64,000 nucleotides of DNA from Henckelia pumila (Eukaryota > Streptophyta > Magnoliopsida > Lamiales > Gesneriaceae): positions 7,121,001 through 7,185,000 of the forward strand of contig NC_133123.1 in NCBI RefSeq assembly GCF_033568475.1. Direction: 5' to 3'. The notes under the pieces were generated by a model that did not search any database, was not told the DNA's origin, and saw nothing but the letters and a program-made list of their open reading frames with translations. Below, in pieces: positions 1 to 11,478 of the stretch. The position numbers were made by a program, and so were the translations under genes. The stretch's first letter is position 1, and the number at the start of each line of letters is the position of its first letter.

Positions 1-838
1 TAAGGACGCACACATGCATCAAAATACCAGTACTACATTGTATTAAAAACTTGAACGAACAATCTTTGGTGAAACATTTTTAAAGTACCGAAAATACCCT
101 ATCAAACTATCAAAATCTAACATTTTGCAAATATTCCTATAAAATCACAAAAATATCACATTTTTATTTAATAAAAATTTATCATAAAAATATATTTGAA
201 TAAATTTGTAACTTATCTATATGACTATATCTAACTTATCTTATCCACTTTCAAAAATCTCTAAAATTTATATAAAAAATATTTATGTATCTTAACATAT
301 ATATATGCATATTATTAAATTTTTAGACGTCACTCGTAAAAAACATGTAGAAAATAATAGATTTGAAAATAACAAAACATTTATGAATTTTCGATAATTA
401 TTCCAACTGCGGTGTCAATACTCAATAGACAATAAGCATAACAAGGTATTAGTAATTATTATATATTAGCCATTGTGCACACACTTTTGCGTGTATAACG
501 AAATATATAAAATGAATGAGACATAAAATTTTAAAAATTATGAAACGCGTGTATATAATAAAATTTTTAAAAGTGCAATACAAATTACCATTAATAAAAA
601 ACATGTAGTGGTGGAGAAAGTGGGTATAGTGAGTTTTGAGATATATGAAAGAACTGACATGTGTCTTGCTTAAATTTTATTTGGAGGTGCGAGTTTTCAA
701 AAGTGAGGTAAATGAATTTCAACATAGGTAAATGAATTTCCATCCGAAAAGACATATGTAATTCTTATTGTTAGAGATGAGTAATTAAGTCCTAACACAT
801 AAAAAATCAAATAAGTTATTTTAAGGGATGTAGCTATT

Positions 839-1050
839 GAGCTCGTTTGGATTTCATAAACATTTTTTTTTGAAAAAATGTTTTTTTAAGCTATAATTTT
901 TTGTTTTTGAAAAAACTCTAGATTTGACTTAAAAAAGTGTTTTTAAAGCACTTAAATAACTATCCAAATACCTTACAAACCAAAAAAACACTTTTTTTCT
1001 TTAGAAAAAAATGTTTTTTTGGTTTGGCTTTTGATACCAAACGGGGTCAT
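839..1050. mobile_element. Possible MITE with short imperfect terminal inverted repeats
   Basis: The left end reads gagctcgtttggat. The reverse complement of the right end reads gaccccgtttggtat. These outward-facing CGTTTGG ends are common in plant hAT and Harbinger MITEs. The interior is A/T homopolymer-rich and has no gene. I could not define a target-site duplication, so both the superfamily and the exact limits are uncertain. Confidence 0.4.
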
Positions 1051-1365
1051 TATCTATTCTATCTATTCTATATTATAATGCATAAGTATCCTAGAAAACT
1101 GTTTTTGGTACTTTTAATGGATGTACTAAAATGCCCCTACTAGTAGTAAGCTAAATTAAAGGAATTAAGAAGGTAAAACTAATATTTTTAAATTTCAAAA
1201 AATCACGTTTCTTTACATAAGCCTGATTTCACCTTTTTCCCATATTTTTTTTTATTTTATTTTTGACATTGGCATTTTCATTCAAAATCAAATTTGAAGT
1301 TCATGTTATAAGTAGAATTAATATCAAGGTATTGACATCCAATATTTATATATTATATCCGGCTG

Positions 1366-1535
1366 CTAGTAATATAAAAAGAAGGAAGATAATATATATC
1401 ATATATAACTCGTGAAACAAGTTTGTTCAAAGCTTCTATTTGAATAACATCTAGTAATATAAAAAGAAGGAAGATAATATATATCATATATAACTCGTGA
1501 AACAAGTTTGTTCAAAGCTTCTATTTGAATAACAT
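1366..1535. repeat. Exact 85-bp tandem duplication (two copies)
   Basis: The block starting ctagtaatataaaaagaagg at 1366 recurs at 1451 with a period of 85 bp. I see no difference between the copies over the full unit. Neither copy encodes anything recognisable. The lack of divergence in fast-evolving intergenic DNA suggests a recent duplication. Confidence 0.93.
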
Positions 1536-2117
1536 CCAAAATGCATATCAACACTCCAAAAACTTGGGCCCGTTTTTGTTTGAGCAGTGAATTCAATTCA
1601 ACAATTATTGATTGATTTCAAAAAATAAAAAATAAAAAAACCAACAATTATTGTACTTATATATGCTTTATTCGGAGTACACCTAGTCAAAATATATACA
1701 TACATATATATATATATATGCTTTACTCGAAGTACCTTTTTTCAAAATTTCCAACCAACCAATAATGTTATTTCAGAGAATCTTTTTGTTTTTAGGAATT
1801 CAGAGAATCATCTACTATTCAGTATAAGATTATTTTACAAAACAATTAATTTATTTTTTACTTCCATCATCATCACTAATTTTTCATGCATCATCATTTT
1901 TTCGCATAAGACTTATTTTATGATTGTTTATAATTATAATAACTAGGGGTTGAAAAAAATAGTGGATTCTAATTGTATTGATAAATTTTATGGGACAATG
2001 TCTACATAAATAGGATCTAATTTACCCGTAATTAGTAATAATCTAAGATTAGTTATTTAGATTATAAAAAAGAAGAAGATTAACTATTTAATTTGATTTA
2101 ATATATATATATATTTT

Positions 2118-2317
2118 GTGGGAACCCGCAGCCGCTATCTTTCGGTGCGCTCTGGGTAAACTTCGGACTAACGCAATAGCCTGCAAACTACGCTAGTCAG
2201 GTAAACTACACTGGGCAAACCCTGTGTAACAGACTAGTCCAAGAAAGTGTTGGCAGAGGAAATCGAACTCCTGAACTCTAGCCAATAATTTATCTACTCC
2301 ACTAACTTGGACACTCC
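2118..2317 (-). mobile_element. tRNA-derived SINE-like element
   Basis: Read on the minus strand, the element starts ggagtgtccaagttagtgg, which resembles a pol III A box. About 45 bp later it has a B-box-like GTTCGATTTCC (plus-strand 2259-2270). It ends gcgggttcccac, followed by an A/T tail. That is the layout of plant tRNA-derived SINEs. Both flanks are (AT)n-rich, so the target duplication cannot be fixed. The family name is not certain. Confidence 0.6.
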
Positions 2318-3807
2318 ATAAGAACAATATATATATTTTTTTGTTTCTATAAAATGTAGTGATAAAACTTTAAAAACCTCCCACCATCATGGTGGTGTCT
2401 TTCTCTTGACATGTAACCCAATAAAGCTAAACAAGATTTGCTTTTGATAATTACCCCAGACGCACAAACCCCTCGTTTCATTTTTTTTTGAGCCACTAAA
2501 AAATAAAAATAAAATCAGGGTGACCTTTTTTTAATATTTTTATCACAATAATGATCAGAATATGTATTTTATTTGTTTACAACTAAAGTCGTCGATTTAT
2601 TCACCAAATTTATGCGATAACATTGCAAATCAAGTATGATATGCGTGTTAAATTAGATCATACATATACAAATACGGTTCCAAAGAAAGACCTAAAGGAG
2701 AATTTTTATCAATACATGTAGGTTCCACTATTTTTTTAATGGATCCCATATATTTTGATAAATTTTCACTATTAGATTCACTATTAAGACGGTGCCTGTA
2801 CAGGTAGAGTGAAATTTTATGATATGAAATTAATATTTTTAAAGATATTTTTAGAATAAACTAACTTTTTTGTTCATTTCATTGTTAAAAAATAAATAAT
2901 GTCATTTTTGGATTCTGTCAATGCTACTACGTGGCTGTCTATGTGCTATATCTACCGGCTCTTCTTTTTTTGCATGCGATATGCTCACATTACGAAAACA
3001 TTTCACGTACAAAAAAATTAAGTCATTGAATCTTCATGCAAACACTACCTGAATAAAGGTAGCATCGACCCTTTCCATTTTTTGACTGCTGCACGTGAAG
3101 GAGTAATTATTACAGAGATTAGAATATTAGACTGTATTTATTTCGATTGAAATGTTTGAGCCAAATTTAAATATAAAATTCAAGCATTATATATTTTAAG
3201 TTTATAATATTATATATATTTTCAGACTTCATATCTTTATTAACCTTAATATATCTTTACTATACATAAATCTCATAGAAAAACTATATTGGGTCATTTT
3301 AATGTATTTTCAAATTTATCTTTTTATCAGTCTTCTAAGATGTTTAATAATGAATGTCCAAAAAAGTAAATTTTTTTATTCAAAAACTTCCTACATTTTA
3401 TTACACTATCCCCATTATCCTAACCACTATCACATTATTCTAATATTTAAACAAAAATTATAATTAAATTCAAGTTCATAAAATAATATTTAATTTCAAA
3501 TAATATATATTTTATGCGTTGCATGTGCTCCGTGTACTAATATACAATAAATATAAATATATTTAAAATAAACTAAAAAAATGAAATTCGAATCAGAAGA
3601 TTGGGACGAGGGAATATAATCACCCGATGATTCAGCGTATTAAGAAGGAAATGGGCTCCAATCACGACACAAAAAGGAGATCAACGGTTGCCATTAGTTC
3701 AAACCCTCAATCAACCGTCGATTTCTCTCCCACGTAGCCCTTTTAATTTAATTTTCATTTATTTAAACTGTAACGAGTCCAGTCATTTTCTTCTGCACCC
3801 ACCAAGC

Positions 3808-3816
3808 TATATATAA
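3808..3816 (+). promoter_or_regulatory. TATA box of the NHX gene
   Basis: TATATATAA lies in otherwise mixed sequence and is followed by a pyrimidine-rich, leader-like stretch (cgtttctctgtcgatttccc). It is about 1.07 kb upstream of the NHX ATG. That distance implies a 5'UTR intron; the acceptor is probably the tttgcag just before 4796. The donor was not resolved. Confidence 0.5.
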
Positions 3817-4882
3817 GTACCCTCGAGAATTCGTCGTTTCTCTGTCGATTTCCCTCTCCTTCTCTTTCACGCACAACCCATGGTTCAATCTCCAGAATTA
3901 CCGTTTGAGCTTTGATCCCCTGTAAAATTTTAAGCACATTGTTCGGAAACACGTTTGATTCTGAAATCTGTGTTTTATTTGGAAGTTCCTGAGGAATATT
4001 CAATTTCAACTTGTGATTGTATTATTTTGTTGATTTATTGTGCTTGGTTGTTGTTGTGCTGGTTGAAGGAAAAGGGCGGATTCGAATCCGTGTTTGAATG
4101 CTGTTAACGTTAATTTTCGGGTGATTTGAGCTGGTTCGGTGACTTGAATTTGTTGTCTTCGAGTAGTTTCGAGGAAGCAGCTTTGCCGAGAGGAATTTCG
4201 GGGAAGCTATTGGTGATTTTGGTTTTCATTTGACGTTTGAAACGGAGATCTGATTTGGAGCTTAGCCTTTGATGAAGGAGATGGTGCTTGGCTTTTAAGG
4301 AAGTGATGAGAAATGTTTGTTTGTATGTGTTCTTCAACTTTCTTGAATGCGATCATGTAGTTCTGCTCACACGTTAAATTGTTCTCAATATTGAGTGTGC
4401 ATGTCGTTTTGATTTATTTTTCAGGGTGTCTGTTTCTTATCTTTCTTTTCTCTTCTATTTATTCGCTGTGGCCGCATATGCCTAATCTCTGAGTGGGTAT
4501 TATGATATTTGTCGATAAAGAATCGAAACAAGGCAAGCAACCCAAAGATAATCTTTATTTTAAGTTATCATCTGGGTCGAAGTTGTGTTTGACTTTGTTT
4601 GATGATGGACGAATCCAAACGTGATTTAAACTGTCATGGCTGGACCTTGAGTAGCTTGATGTTTTTACATGTGTTTTACAATTATTCGCTTGAGCATCAA
4701 GGACTGAGTCTCAAACATCTTTGGTTAATTGTGTACTATGAAGTGAATACAGAAAAAAAGTTTAAATTCTTGAGTTGTTTTTTCGTCTTTGCAGGAATGA
4801 TTTCACCTGCGAGCTGAATTAAGTTTGTTTTGCTTTTAGCTATTTGAGAACTACAGTTTGCGAAATTTGAACGTTGGTTGAA

Positions 4883-7800
4883 ATGGGGTTTGACTTTGGA
4901 ACTCTGCGAGGGACGAAGAATGTGTTGCTAACCTCTGATCACACTTCAGTGGTCTCGATTTCCTTATTTGTCACACTCCTGTGTGCATGTATTGTGATTG
5001 GTCATCTTTTGGAGGAACATAGATGGATCAATGAATCTATCACTGCACTTCTTATTGTAAGTATATGTGTGCAGAATGACAATTTTTATTTCAATTGTGA
5101 TTTTATTCTTCAGTTGTATTTGGCATTTGGGTGATTACAACTTATTTAATATGATAGGGAGTAGGCACCGGAGTTGTGATTCTCCTGATAAGTGGTGGGA
5201 AGAGCTCGCATCTTTTGGTTTTCAGTGAGGATCTTTTCTTCTTCTATCTCCTCCCGCCAATTATTTTCAATGCCGGGTACGTCACTTATTTTCAACTAAG
5301 TTCTTGTTTAGGAAAAACAATCTCACTTCTGTCTTTTGATAGCCCTTGACATTTACTTTGCAATCTTAGGTTTCAACAAATCCATGCGTTTATTTGTATT
5401 TGGAACCATGGTTTTGTCCATTGGTCCTCTTGTTCCATAAAAGCAGTGGCCTGATGTTTTCCCTGTTTTGGTATAGATTATGAGGGTATTATGAGATGAT
5501 GAGTTCAATTTTAGCATGATATATAATCAACATAATGGTAAAAATTATTAGAGATTTGCCTTGAATTTTGTTTACACAGAACTCAAATTTCCTCTGAGTC
5601 GCACTATTTTTCGTATCAGCGTTGTAAAACATGGTATGCAAAATTATAAGGTGTATTTAAGACAGAATCACAAAATATTTAATACTTACATCTGGTTGAG
5701 ACTCTTTTTCCTGGATCAAATCTTTCTGCTGATAGTCTTACCCTGGAAGTCTCATCTGTTTTGCTATTTGAGTGGGAGTGATTAATGCTACCGTTCTTTT
5801 GAGGCTTCCCAAATTTATGCTGTGCTTTTTAGGTGTAGCTGTACTTATCAAATGCAAAGCATCTGAATCAATATAAGATATTCTGTGTTTGGTTTAAGCG
5901 AAATTTGAGATTAACGAAATATCGATTTCTTGAGTTCCATTCCCTTTCCTCAATCTTTCATCAGGTTTGAGGTCATCTGGTTGACACTCTTTTCCTGGAT
6001 CAAATCTTTCTGCCGAAAGTCTTACCCGGGAAGTCTGAACAGTGTTTTGCTATTTGAGTGGGAGTGACTAATTTTACCGTTCTTTTGAGGCTTCCAATGA
6101 GGCTTTCCAAATTATGCTAAGTTTTTTTAGGTGTAGCTGTACTTATCAAATGCAAAGCATCTGAATCAATATAAGATATTTTGTGTTTGGTATAAGCGAA
6201 ATGTGAGATTAACAAAATACCGATTCTTGAGTTCCATTCCCTTTCCTCAATCTTTCATCAGGTTTCAGGTTAAGAAGAAACAGTTCTTTCGCAATTTCAT
6301 GACTATAATGCTGTTTGGAGCACTGGGCACCTTGATATCCTTCATAATCATATCACTGGGTATTGTTTTGTACTTTAGTTTATTCAATTGATGTGTAGCC
6401 CATGTTACTAACGAGAATTATTATCGCCTCTTATGTAGATTTAAGTCAGTTTTGTTTGATGTTTTTGGTCCTTGCATCAGCCATTTACTGTTTTCTCTTT
6501 TGGTTTGTGTTGGAGAACTAAACCTCTTCAGCAAGAACAAGAAAACTTATTTCACCATGTCGATTAGCACTGATAATCAAAAGTAGATGGGCCACATAAA
6601 GCATAGATTACTAAAAATCCAGTATTTGTACTCAAAATCTTGGCATTCTATGTTTTGAGTTTCCTTTCTTACCTTTTCTACTTTTTAGTTGTTCAATTGG
6701 CACACAGATGAGAAACATGCAGGTTGCATATATGTGTCCTCATTATTCAATTTCAATTTGATAATTCCGTCCTACTGTACGTTCTGATTTTCTGAATGTT
6801 GCTATATATGCCACAAAACCGAACAAACTATTTTCAAATTGGGAAAACAATAACCATGAGCAATTTACTTAAACTATCTATCTCTTTCATCCCAATACTC
6901 GATTTTTATTTAGATGAGAAAGAAATTCGGAATTAAAGTTTTTTCAATATTACTCAATAAGTATGTGCTCAATGCTCATTCTTTCATGTCACACTTCTTT
7001 AATTTGTAAAATGCAAATAATTCTGCTCTTACATCCCCTACATCTTGTGGCAGGCTCTATTTTCTTTTTCCGGAAATTGGATGTCGACCTTGCTATTGGG
7101 GATTATCTTGGTATCTCCGTTATTATTGCTTTCAATATGCGTGACATTTATTTCTGCTTTGAAAAAACTGTATATGCTTCTCATTTCAGCAATTGGAGCA
7201 ATTTTTGCCGCAACGGATTCAGTTTGTACGTTGCAGGTAGACTAAGCAGCCTTTGCCATTGAAATTTCCCAAAAACCTTTCTTCTATCTTGATGCATTAT
7301 ATCTACTGCTGCAGGTGCTAAACCAAGATGAGACACCGTTACTCTACAGTTTAGTATTTGGGGAAGGAGTTGTCAATGATGCCACATCTGTGGTGCTTTT
7401 CAATGCTGTCCAGAACTTTGACCTGTCTAATATCAATGCTGCTGTAGCTTTGCAGCTAATTGGAAACTTTTTTTATTTGTTTGTCACAAGCACTGTCTTG
7501 GGAGTTGTCGTACGTTGCTCCCTCTCTTTCTCTTGGTCGGGGACTTGGGATCTCATATGTTAGCTTTTTAGATATTTTGAAAGTAATCATTGGATTTGTG
7601 TACTGCTGCAGGCTGGATTGTTAAGTGCATACATTATTAAGAAGCTCTACTTTGGAAGGTTTGTGACAATTTCTTCCCTGTGAACGTCCTTTTTCACAAT
7701 ACAACTGAAATTGAAATTTATCTCTGAGTACTTGAGAACTACTGTTGCTGAAGATTCTAAAAGATCTCCAAAAACAGACATCTGAATGAAGTATTTAACA

Positions 7801-9660
7801 CCTGTGCACATTCACACACAGCTGTTTTTCATGAGATTATTATTCATTGTGATTAAATAATGTGATATTCTTCCATAAGTCTATCGGTAGTTCAATATAA
7901 TATAGAAATGTTGAGATTAAGATCAGTTGATAGCCTCATTGCCCTAGCCAGTAGTGCTCTCTGAACTCCATGATTGTTTTTCTGATCAACTGCAGCCATT
8001 CCACTGACCGTGAGGTTTCCATCATGATGCTTATGGCTTACCTTTCATACATGTTGGCTGAAGTAAGTCTTTCTTATATTTGTAAGAAACTTTGTGAACT
8101 TGGCATTCTCTTATTAAGTGATTCGTAAGACTGAACCATCTTTTCGACCTTATGTATCCTGCAGTTATTCTATTTAAGCGGCATCCTCACTGTGTTCTTT
8201 TGTGGGATTGTGATGTCACACTACACCTGGCATAATGTCACTGAGAACTCGAGAGTTACCACCAAGTATGATAATTGTTTTACAATTAGAGCCACTTGCA
8301 AGAAATTATTGCTTATTCTAAATCCTATTGCCATTAAAATTGCTACATTTCATACAAAATTTTATGATGTACATATTCAACAATTTACAGGCACACATTT
8401 GCTACACTCTCATTTGTTGCTGAGATATTCATATTTCTTTATGTTGGCATGGATGCTCTAGACATTGAGAAATGGAGAGTTGTAAGTAACAGGTATGGTG
8501 CGTGTGTTCTACTGCAAGTTGATGCATATGCAAGCACAACAAGCATTCTTCAACGTAACAGTATCATAGAGATGTGCAATACATCTGTAATTTATGTCTC
8601 GCTTAACTGCAAATTTCATAACTTTCATATATCGGACTTTTTTCAGTCCTAAAACATCAGTTTCAGTTAGTGCAACACTACTGGGATTGACCATGGTTGG
8701 AAGAGCAGCCTTTGTTTTCCCTTTATCGTTCCTGTCTAACTTGACCAAGAAGTCTCCAGATGAGAGAATTGATTTTAAGCAGCAAGTAAGAATAATTGTT
8801 AATGGCGTGCAAAACCTTTAGTCAGTTCACTATTGAATAATTTTGTCCATTGCGACTGCAGATTACGATATGGTGGGCTGGTCTTATGCGAGGTGCTGTG
8901 TCCATGGCTCTCGCTTACAACCAGGTGAAGTTGCAGCTCAGTCCACTTCTATTGCCCTGTGTGGGGGCATCCAAAGGAATATATGTCAACCATTTTTTTC
9001 GTGTGTGTGCAGTTTACTAGGGCAGGCTACACACAATTACGAGGGAATGCAATTTTCATCACAAGTACCATAACGGTGGTGCTTTTCAGCACTGTGGTAA
9101 GATAACTGATGCTTCTGAAAAGCAAACAAAATAGAACTTAATTATGAAATATGTGCAATTTTTTTTACTTTGGGGAAGTTTTATTTTACCAATCACACAG
9201 AGACAATTGATATTCCTCCCTTGCCGTTAATTTACATGATCTCTATAAGTTGACTTCATGCAAGTTGTATGGTATAATCATGCAGGTTTTCGGGCTGATG
9301 ACGAAGCCTCTTGTAAGGCTATTAATGCCATCTACAAAACAACTGACTAGAACGGTTTCTTCAGAGCCAGGCACCCCAAAATCCTTGATCATTCCTCTTC
9401 TAGGCGAAAGTCAAGATTCTGAAGCTGATCTATTCATTGGCAACAGAAAAGCTTCAGAATCCCATCAAGGTGGCAAGACCTTACTCCATCCAAGCAGTTT
9501 AAAGATGCTACTTACAACCCCAACTCGTACAGTCCACTACTATTGGAGAAAATTTGACAACGCATTCATGCGTCCTGTTTTTGGTGGCCGTGGTTTTGTT
9601 CCATACGTTCCAGGCTCACCAATCGAACAAAGCATCCATCTTCTGCAAGGTGAAGAATAA
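4883..9660 (+). CDS. NHX: Vacuolar Na+(K+)/H+ antiporter, NHX1/NHX2 type
   Basis: This class I NHX exchanger (CPA1 family) swaps cytosolic Na+ or K+ for vacuolar H+ at the tonoplast, setting vacuolar pH, K+ storage and salt tolerance. Fourteen exons: 4883-5056, 5158-5276, 6262-6359, 7054-7110, 7190-7236, 7315-7509, 7612-7658, 7996-8062, 8165-8265, 8391-8492, 8647-8785, 8862-8924, 9013-9096, 9286-9660. They give 555 residues; Arabidopsis NHX1 has 538. Visible motifs are the amiloride-binding LFFFYLLPPI (residues 84-93), AATDSVCTLQ in exon 5, and FGEGVVNDATS with the conserved Asn186-Asp187 pair. The hydrophilic C-terminal tail ends in FMRPVFGGRGFVPYVPGSP. I chose the ATG at 4883 because it begins the conserved N-terminus; an upstream in-frame TTG is ignored. 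Intron 2 carries a duplicated splice acceptor. NHX1 and NHX2 cannot be told apart by eye. Confidence 0.96.
5689..6268 (+). repeat. Tandem duplication in NHX intron 2 that copies the 3' splice site
   Basis: Two diverged copies of a unit of about 285 bp lie head to tail: 5689-5973 and 5974-6268. Both start catctggttga. Both contain the block from ggtgtagctgtacttatc to the polypyrimidine tract, and both end ctttcatcag followed by gttt. The second end is the true acceptor of exon 3 (AG at 6260-6261). The first is a decoy acceptor (AG at 5963-5964). The copies differ by scattered substitutions and small indels. Confidence 0.9.
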
Positions 9661-10083
9661 TCATGTTGTGATAAATTTTATTTGCATCGTGCTTGCTTTG
9701 TCGCACATGATCAGTTTTGAGCTTTAGGACGATTATTTTGTTCATGTGGAGTGGAGGAGGAGGAGAGGTGTCTATATAATTGGAATAGGTGACAAGATTA
9801 GCTTCATTTGTTGTGATATAGTTTTGAAGTCTGTGATTGAGTCGAGAAGGGAGGATGAGAGGAATGTCCTTGCCAGCTTTTTAAAGGAACGCCAAACCGG
9901 TGTGCATTTTTTGTTAGCAGCAATCCAATGGTTGAGATTAGTATTCTGTATATGTATATTGTTCTCAATTTATGTGGTATGTGTAATCAAAGTGTTATCG
10001 GGCATTCTTTGTGGATATTGATGTCTTTTGAATAGAGCTTAATTATTATACAGCTTGACGATTATCGAGTTTAGACTTCATAT
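9661..10083 (+). other. NHX 3' untranslated region and 3' flank
   Basis: The stretch between the NHX stop codon and the hAT-type element reads as 3'UTR and flank. An open frame of 91 codons at 9746-10021 has no recognisable domain. Its position directly behind the stop makes it UTR. Confidence 0.6.
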
Positions 10084-11016
10084 CATAGTTATTTAGGGCG
10101 CAAGGCGCACAAATGCGCTAGCGTGCTCTGGAGCCTGAGGCGCAAGGCGAAGCGCACGCTTTATCGAAGTAAAGCGTATTAGCCATAAATTTTATAATTC
10201 CTCATATATAAAGTGATGTATGCTATAATTTTACATAAATTAGATATAATTCACAAAAATATCAAACAATAGAAATAAAACATTAAGTAATATATAACCT
10301 GGCTTAAATCATAAGTGCATGACTAAAGAAAAACTTGAATAGTACAAACTTCAATCATCTAAAACGCAATAGTAAGTCATAAGTGCATAGCATAAGTATA
10401 ATAAGGTTGCGTAATTCCATGCCAGATCTTTTCGAATGTTTGCTGTTTCAAAATTCGGCATTTTTCGGCAAGAATAAGCTTTAGAAGAGATAAAAGGTGA
10501 AGGAGAATGTTAATGACATGATATGAATTGAAAAACAGGAAGCAGTAACCAAGAGGAATAGGAAAAACGAAAAAGAGAAGGGCTGTGGTTGCCTTCTAAG
10601 GTTACCTGATTTTAATCAATAGAAATCAGAAAACAAAAGTTGTTTTGGGCAGTTTTCTTTCCTTTCTAATATTCAGAAAATTGTGAAACTATAATTGAAA
10701 GCAGAAAGATTGAGGGAGATGTAGAGACTATTGCGCCGTTAACATGCATGGAGGCTTTTTTATTATTAAATAAAAGTGGGTTTTAGTTATTGGGCTTAAA
10801 ACTTGGTTGGACTAGGGTTTTTTGCTAATTAAAAATCTAAATTGCGTGCAGCAGGAGTGAAGCGCTCGCTTGTGCGCTTCTCTACTGCTGTGCGACTCTG
10901 CATAGGCGCGCGCCTAAGGCGCGCCTGTTGCAATACATGCGCCTGGGTCAGTACCCAGGCGCAATGGGTGCGCCTGTCGCCTAGGCGCAGCCAGGCGACC
11001 GCTTTTAATAACTATG
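10084..11016. mobile_element. Non-autonomous hAT-type transposon, 933 bp, 8-bp target duplication
   Basis: The termini are inverted: catagttatttagggcgc on the left, and catagttattaaaagcgg as the reverse complement of the right. The element is flanked by the direct repeat cttcatat at 10076-10083 and 11017-11024. Both subterminal zones are packed with GGCGC/GCGCC words, typical of hAT subterminal transposase sites. There is no transposase frame, and the open frame across the right GC-rich end is not a gene. An 8-bp duplication with inverted ends supports the hAT superfamily. It inserted just past the NHX 3' end. Confidence 0.85.
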
Positions 11017-11024
11017 CTTCATAT

Positions 11025-11478
11025 AACTACTTGAGCTCTCCAAATTTCCGGTTAAAACTACCATTTGTCTCGCCAATATCTGAACAGTAAGTAGCAGCCA
11101 TGAAGTTGAAAAGCTCGACTCCAGATGGCCTTATTTTTACTCGCATCTTTTTTACGTTCTCGTGTGGCCATCACTTGTTCAAGAATAAAGAAACTACCTT
11201 TGTACCTAATTGATCCTTAAAACTTTTACGAAACCACTCAAGTAAGTTTGTAACATTGGTACAATTATGTCAATAAAAGAAACCATTTAATCTACCATAT
11301 GTAAATATATATACCAAATTAATTTTGTATATCAAGAAGTCATACAACATTTAGTGCGATCACAATATCCCAAGAGGAAAACGAAGGTCTCCCCCCTTTG
11401 TTTCTCCTTTTATACTTGATGATAGAAGTCAGTACTTTATACATTCTTATTCCAAGATTTAGAGTAAAGACACTAGCC
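11025..11478. other. Intergenic spacer and VAP 3' region
   Basis: NHX and the VAP gene converge here. The segment contains the VAP 3'UTR on the minus strand. No further gene or clear repeat was seen. Confidence 0.6.

Larger units (their letters stand above)
1..3750. other. Gene-free AT-rich 5' flank
   Basis: No reading frame here has plant-like coding character; the short open frames are low-complexity. The stretch holds AT-rich sequence, a possible MITE near 839-1050, an exact 85-bp tandem duplication, and a SINE-like copy, listed separately. Its right end is the NHX promoter region. Confidence 0.8.

Noticed and set aside
3280-3545. Possible fourth Helitron-like element
   Set aside because: The sequence gcgttgcatgtgctccgtgt near 3518 resembles the other Helitron-like ends, but the terminus is actaat, not CTAG, the stem is poor and no 5' end was found.
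4599-4817. 72-codon open frame upstream of NHX
   Set aside because: It spans the end of the probable 5'UTR intron and its acceptor; there is no family resemblance.
9746-10021. 91-codon open frame after NHX
   Set aside because: It lies in the NHX 3'UTR, starts in a purine-rich stretch, and shows no domain.
10842-11090. Arg/Cys-rich frame of 82 codons
   Set aside because: It is produced by the GCGCC subterminal repeats of the hAT-type element and extends across its border into flanking DNA.
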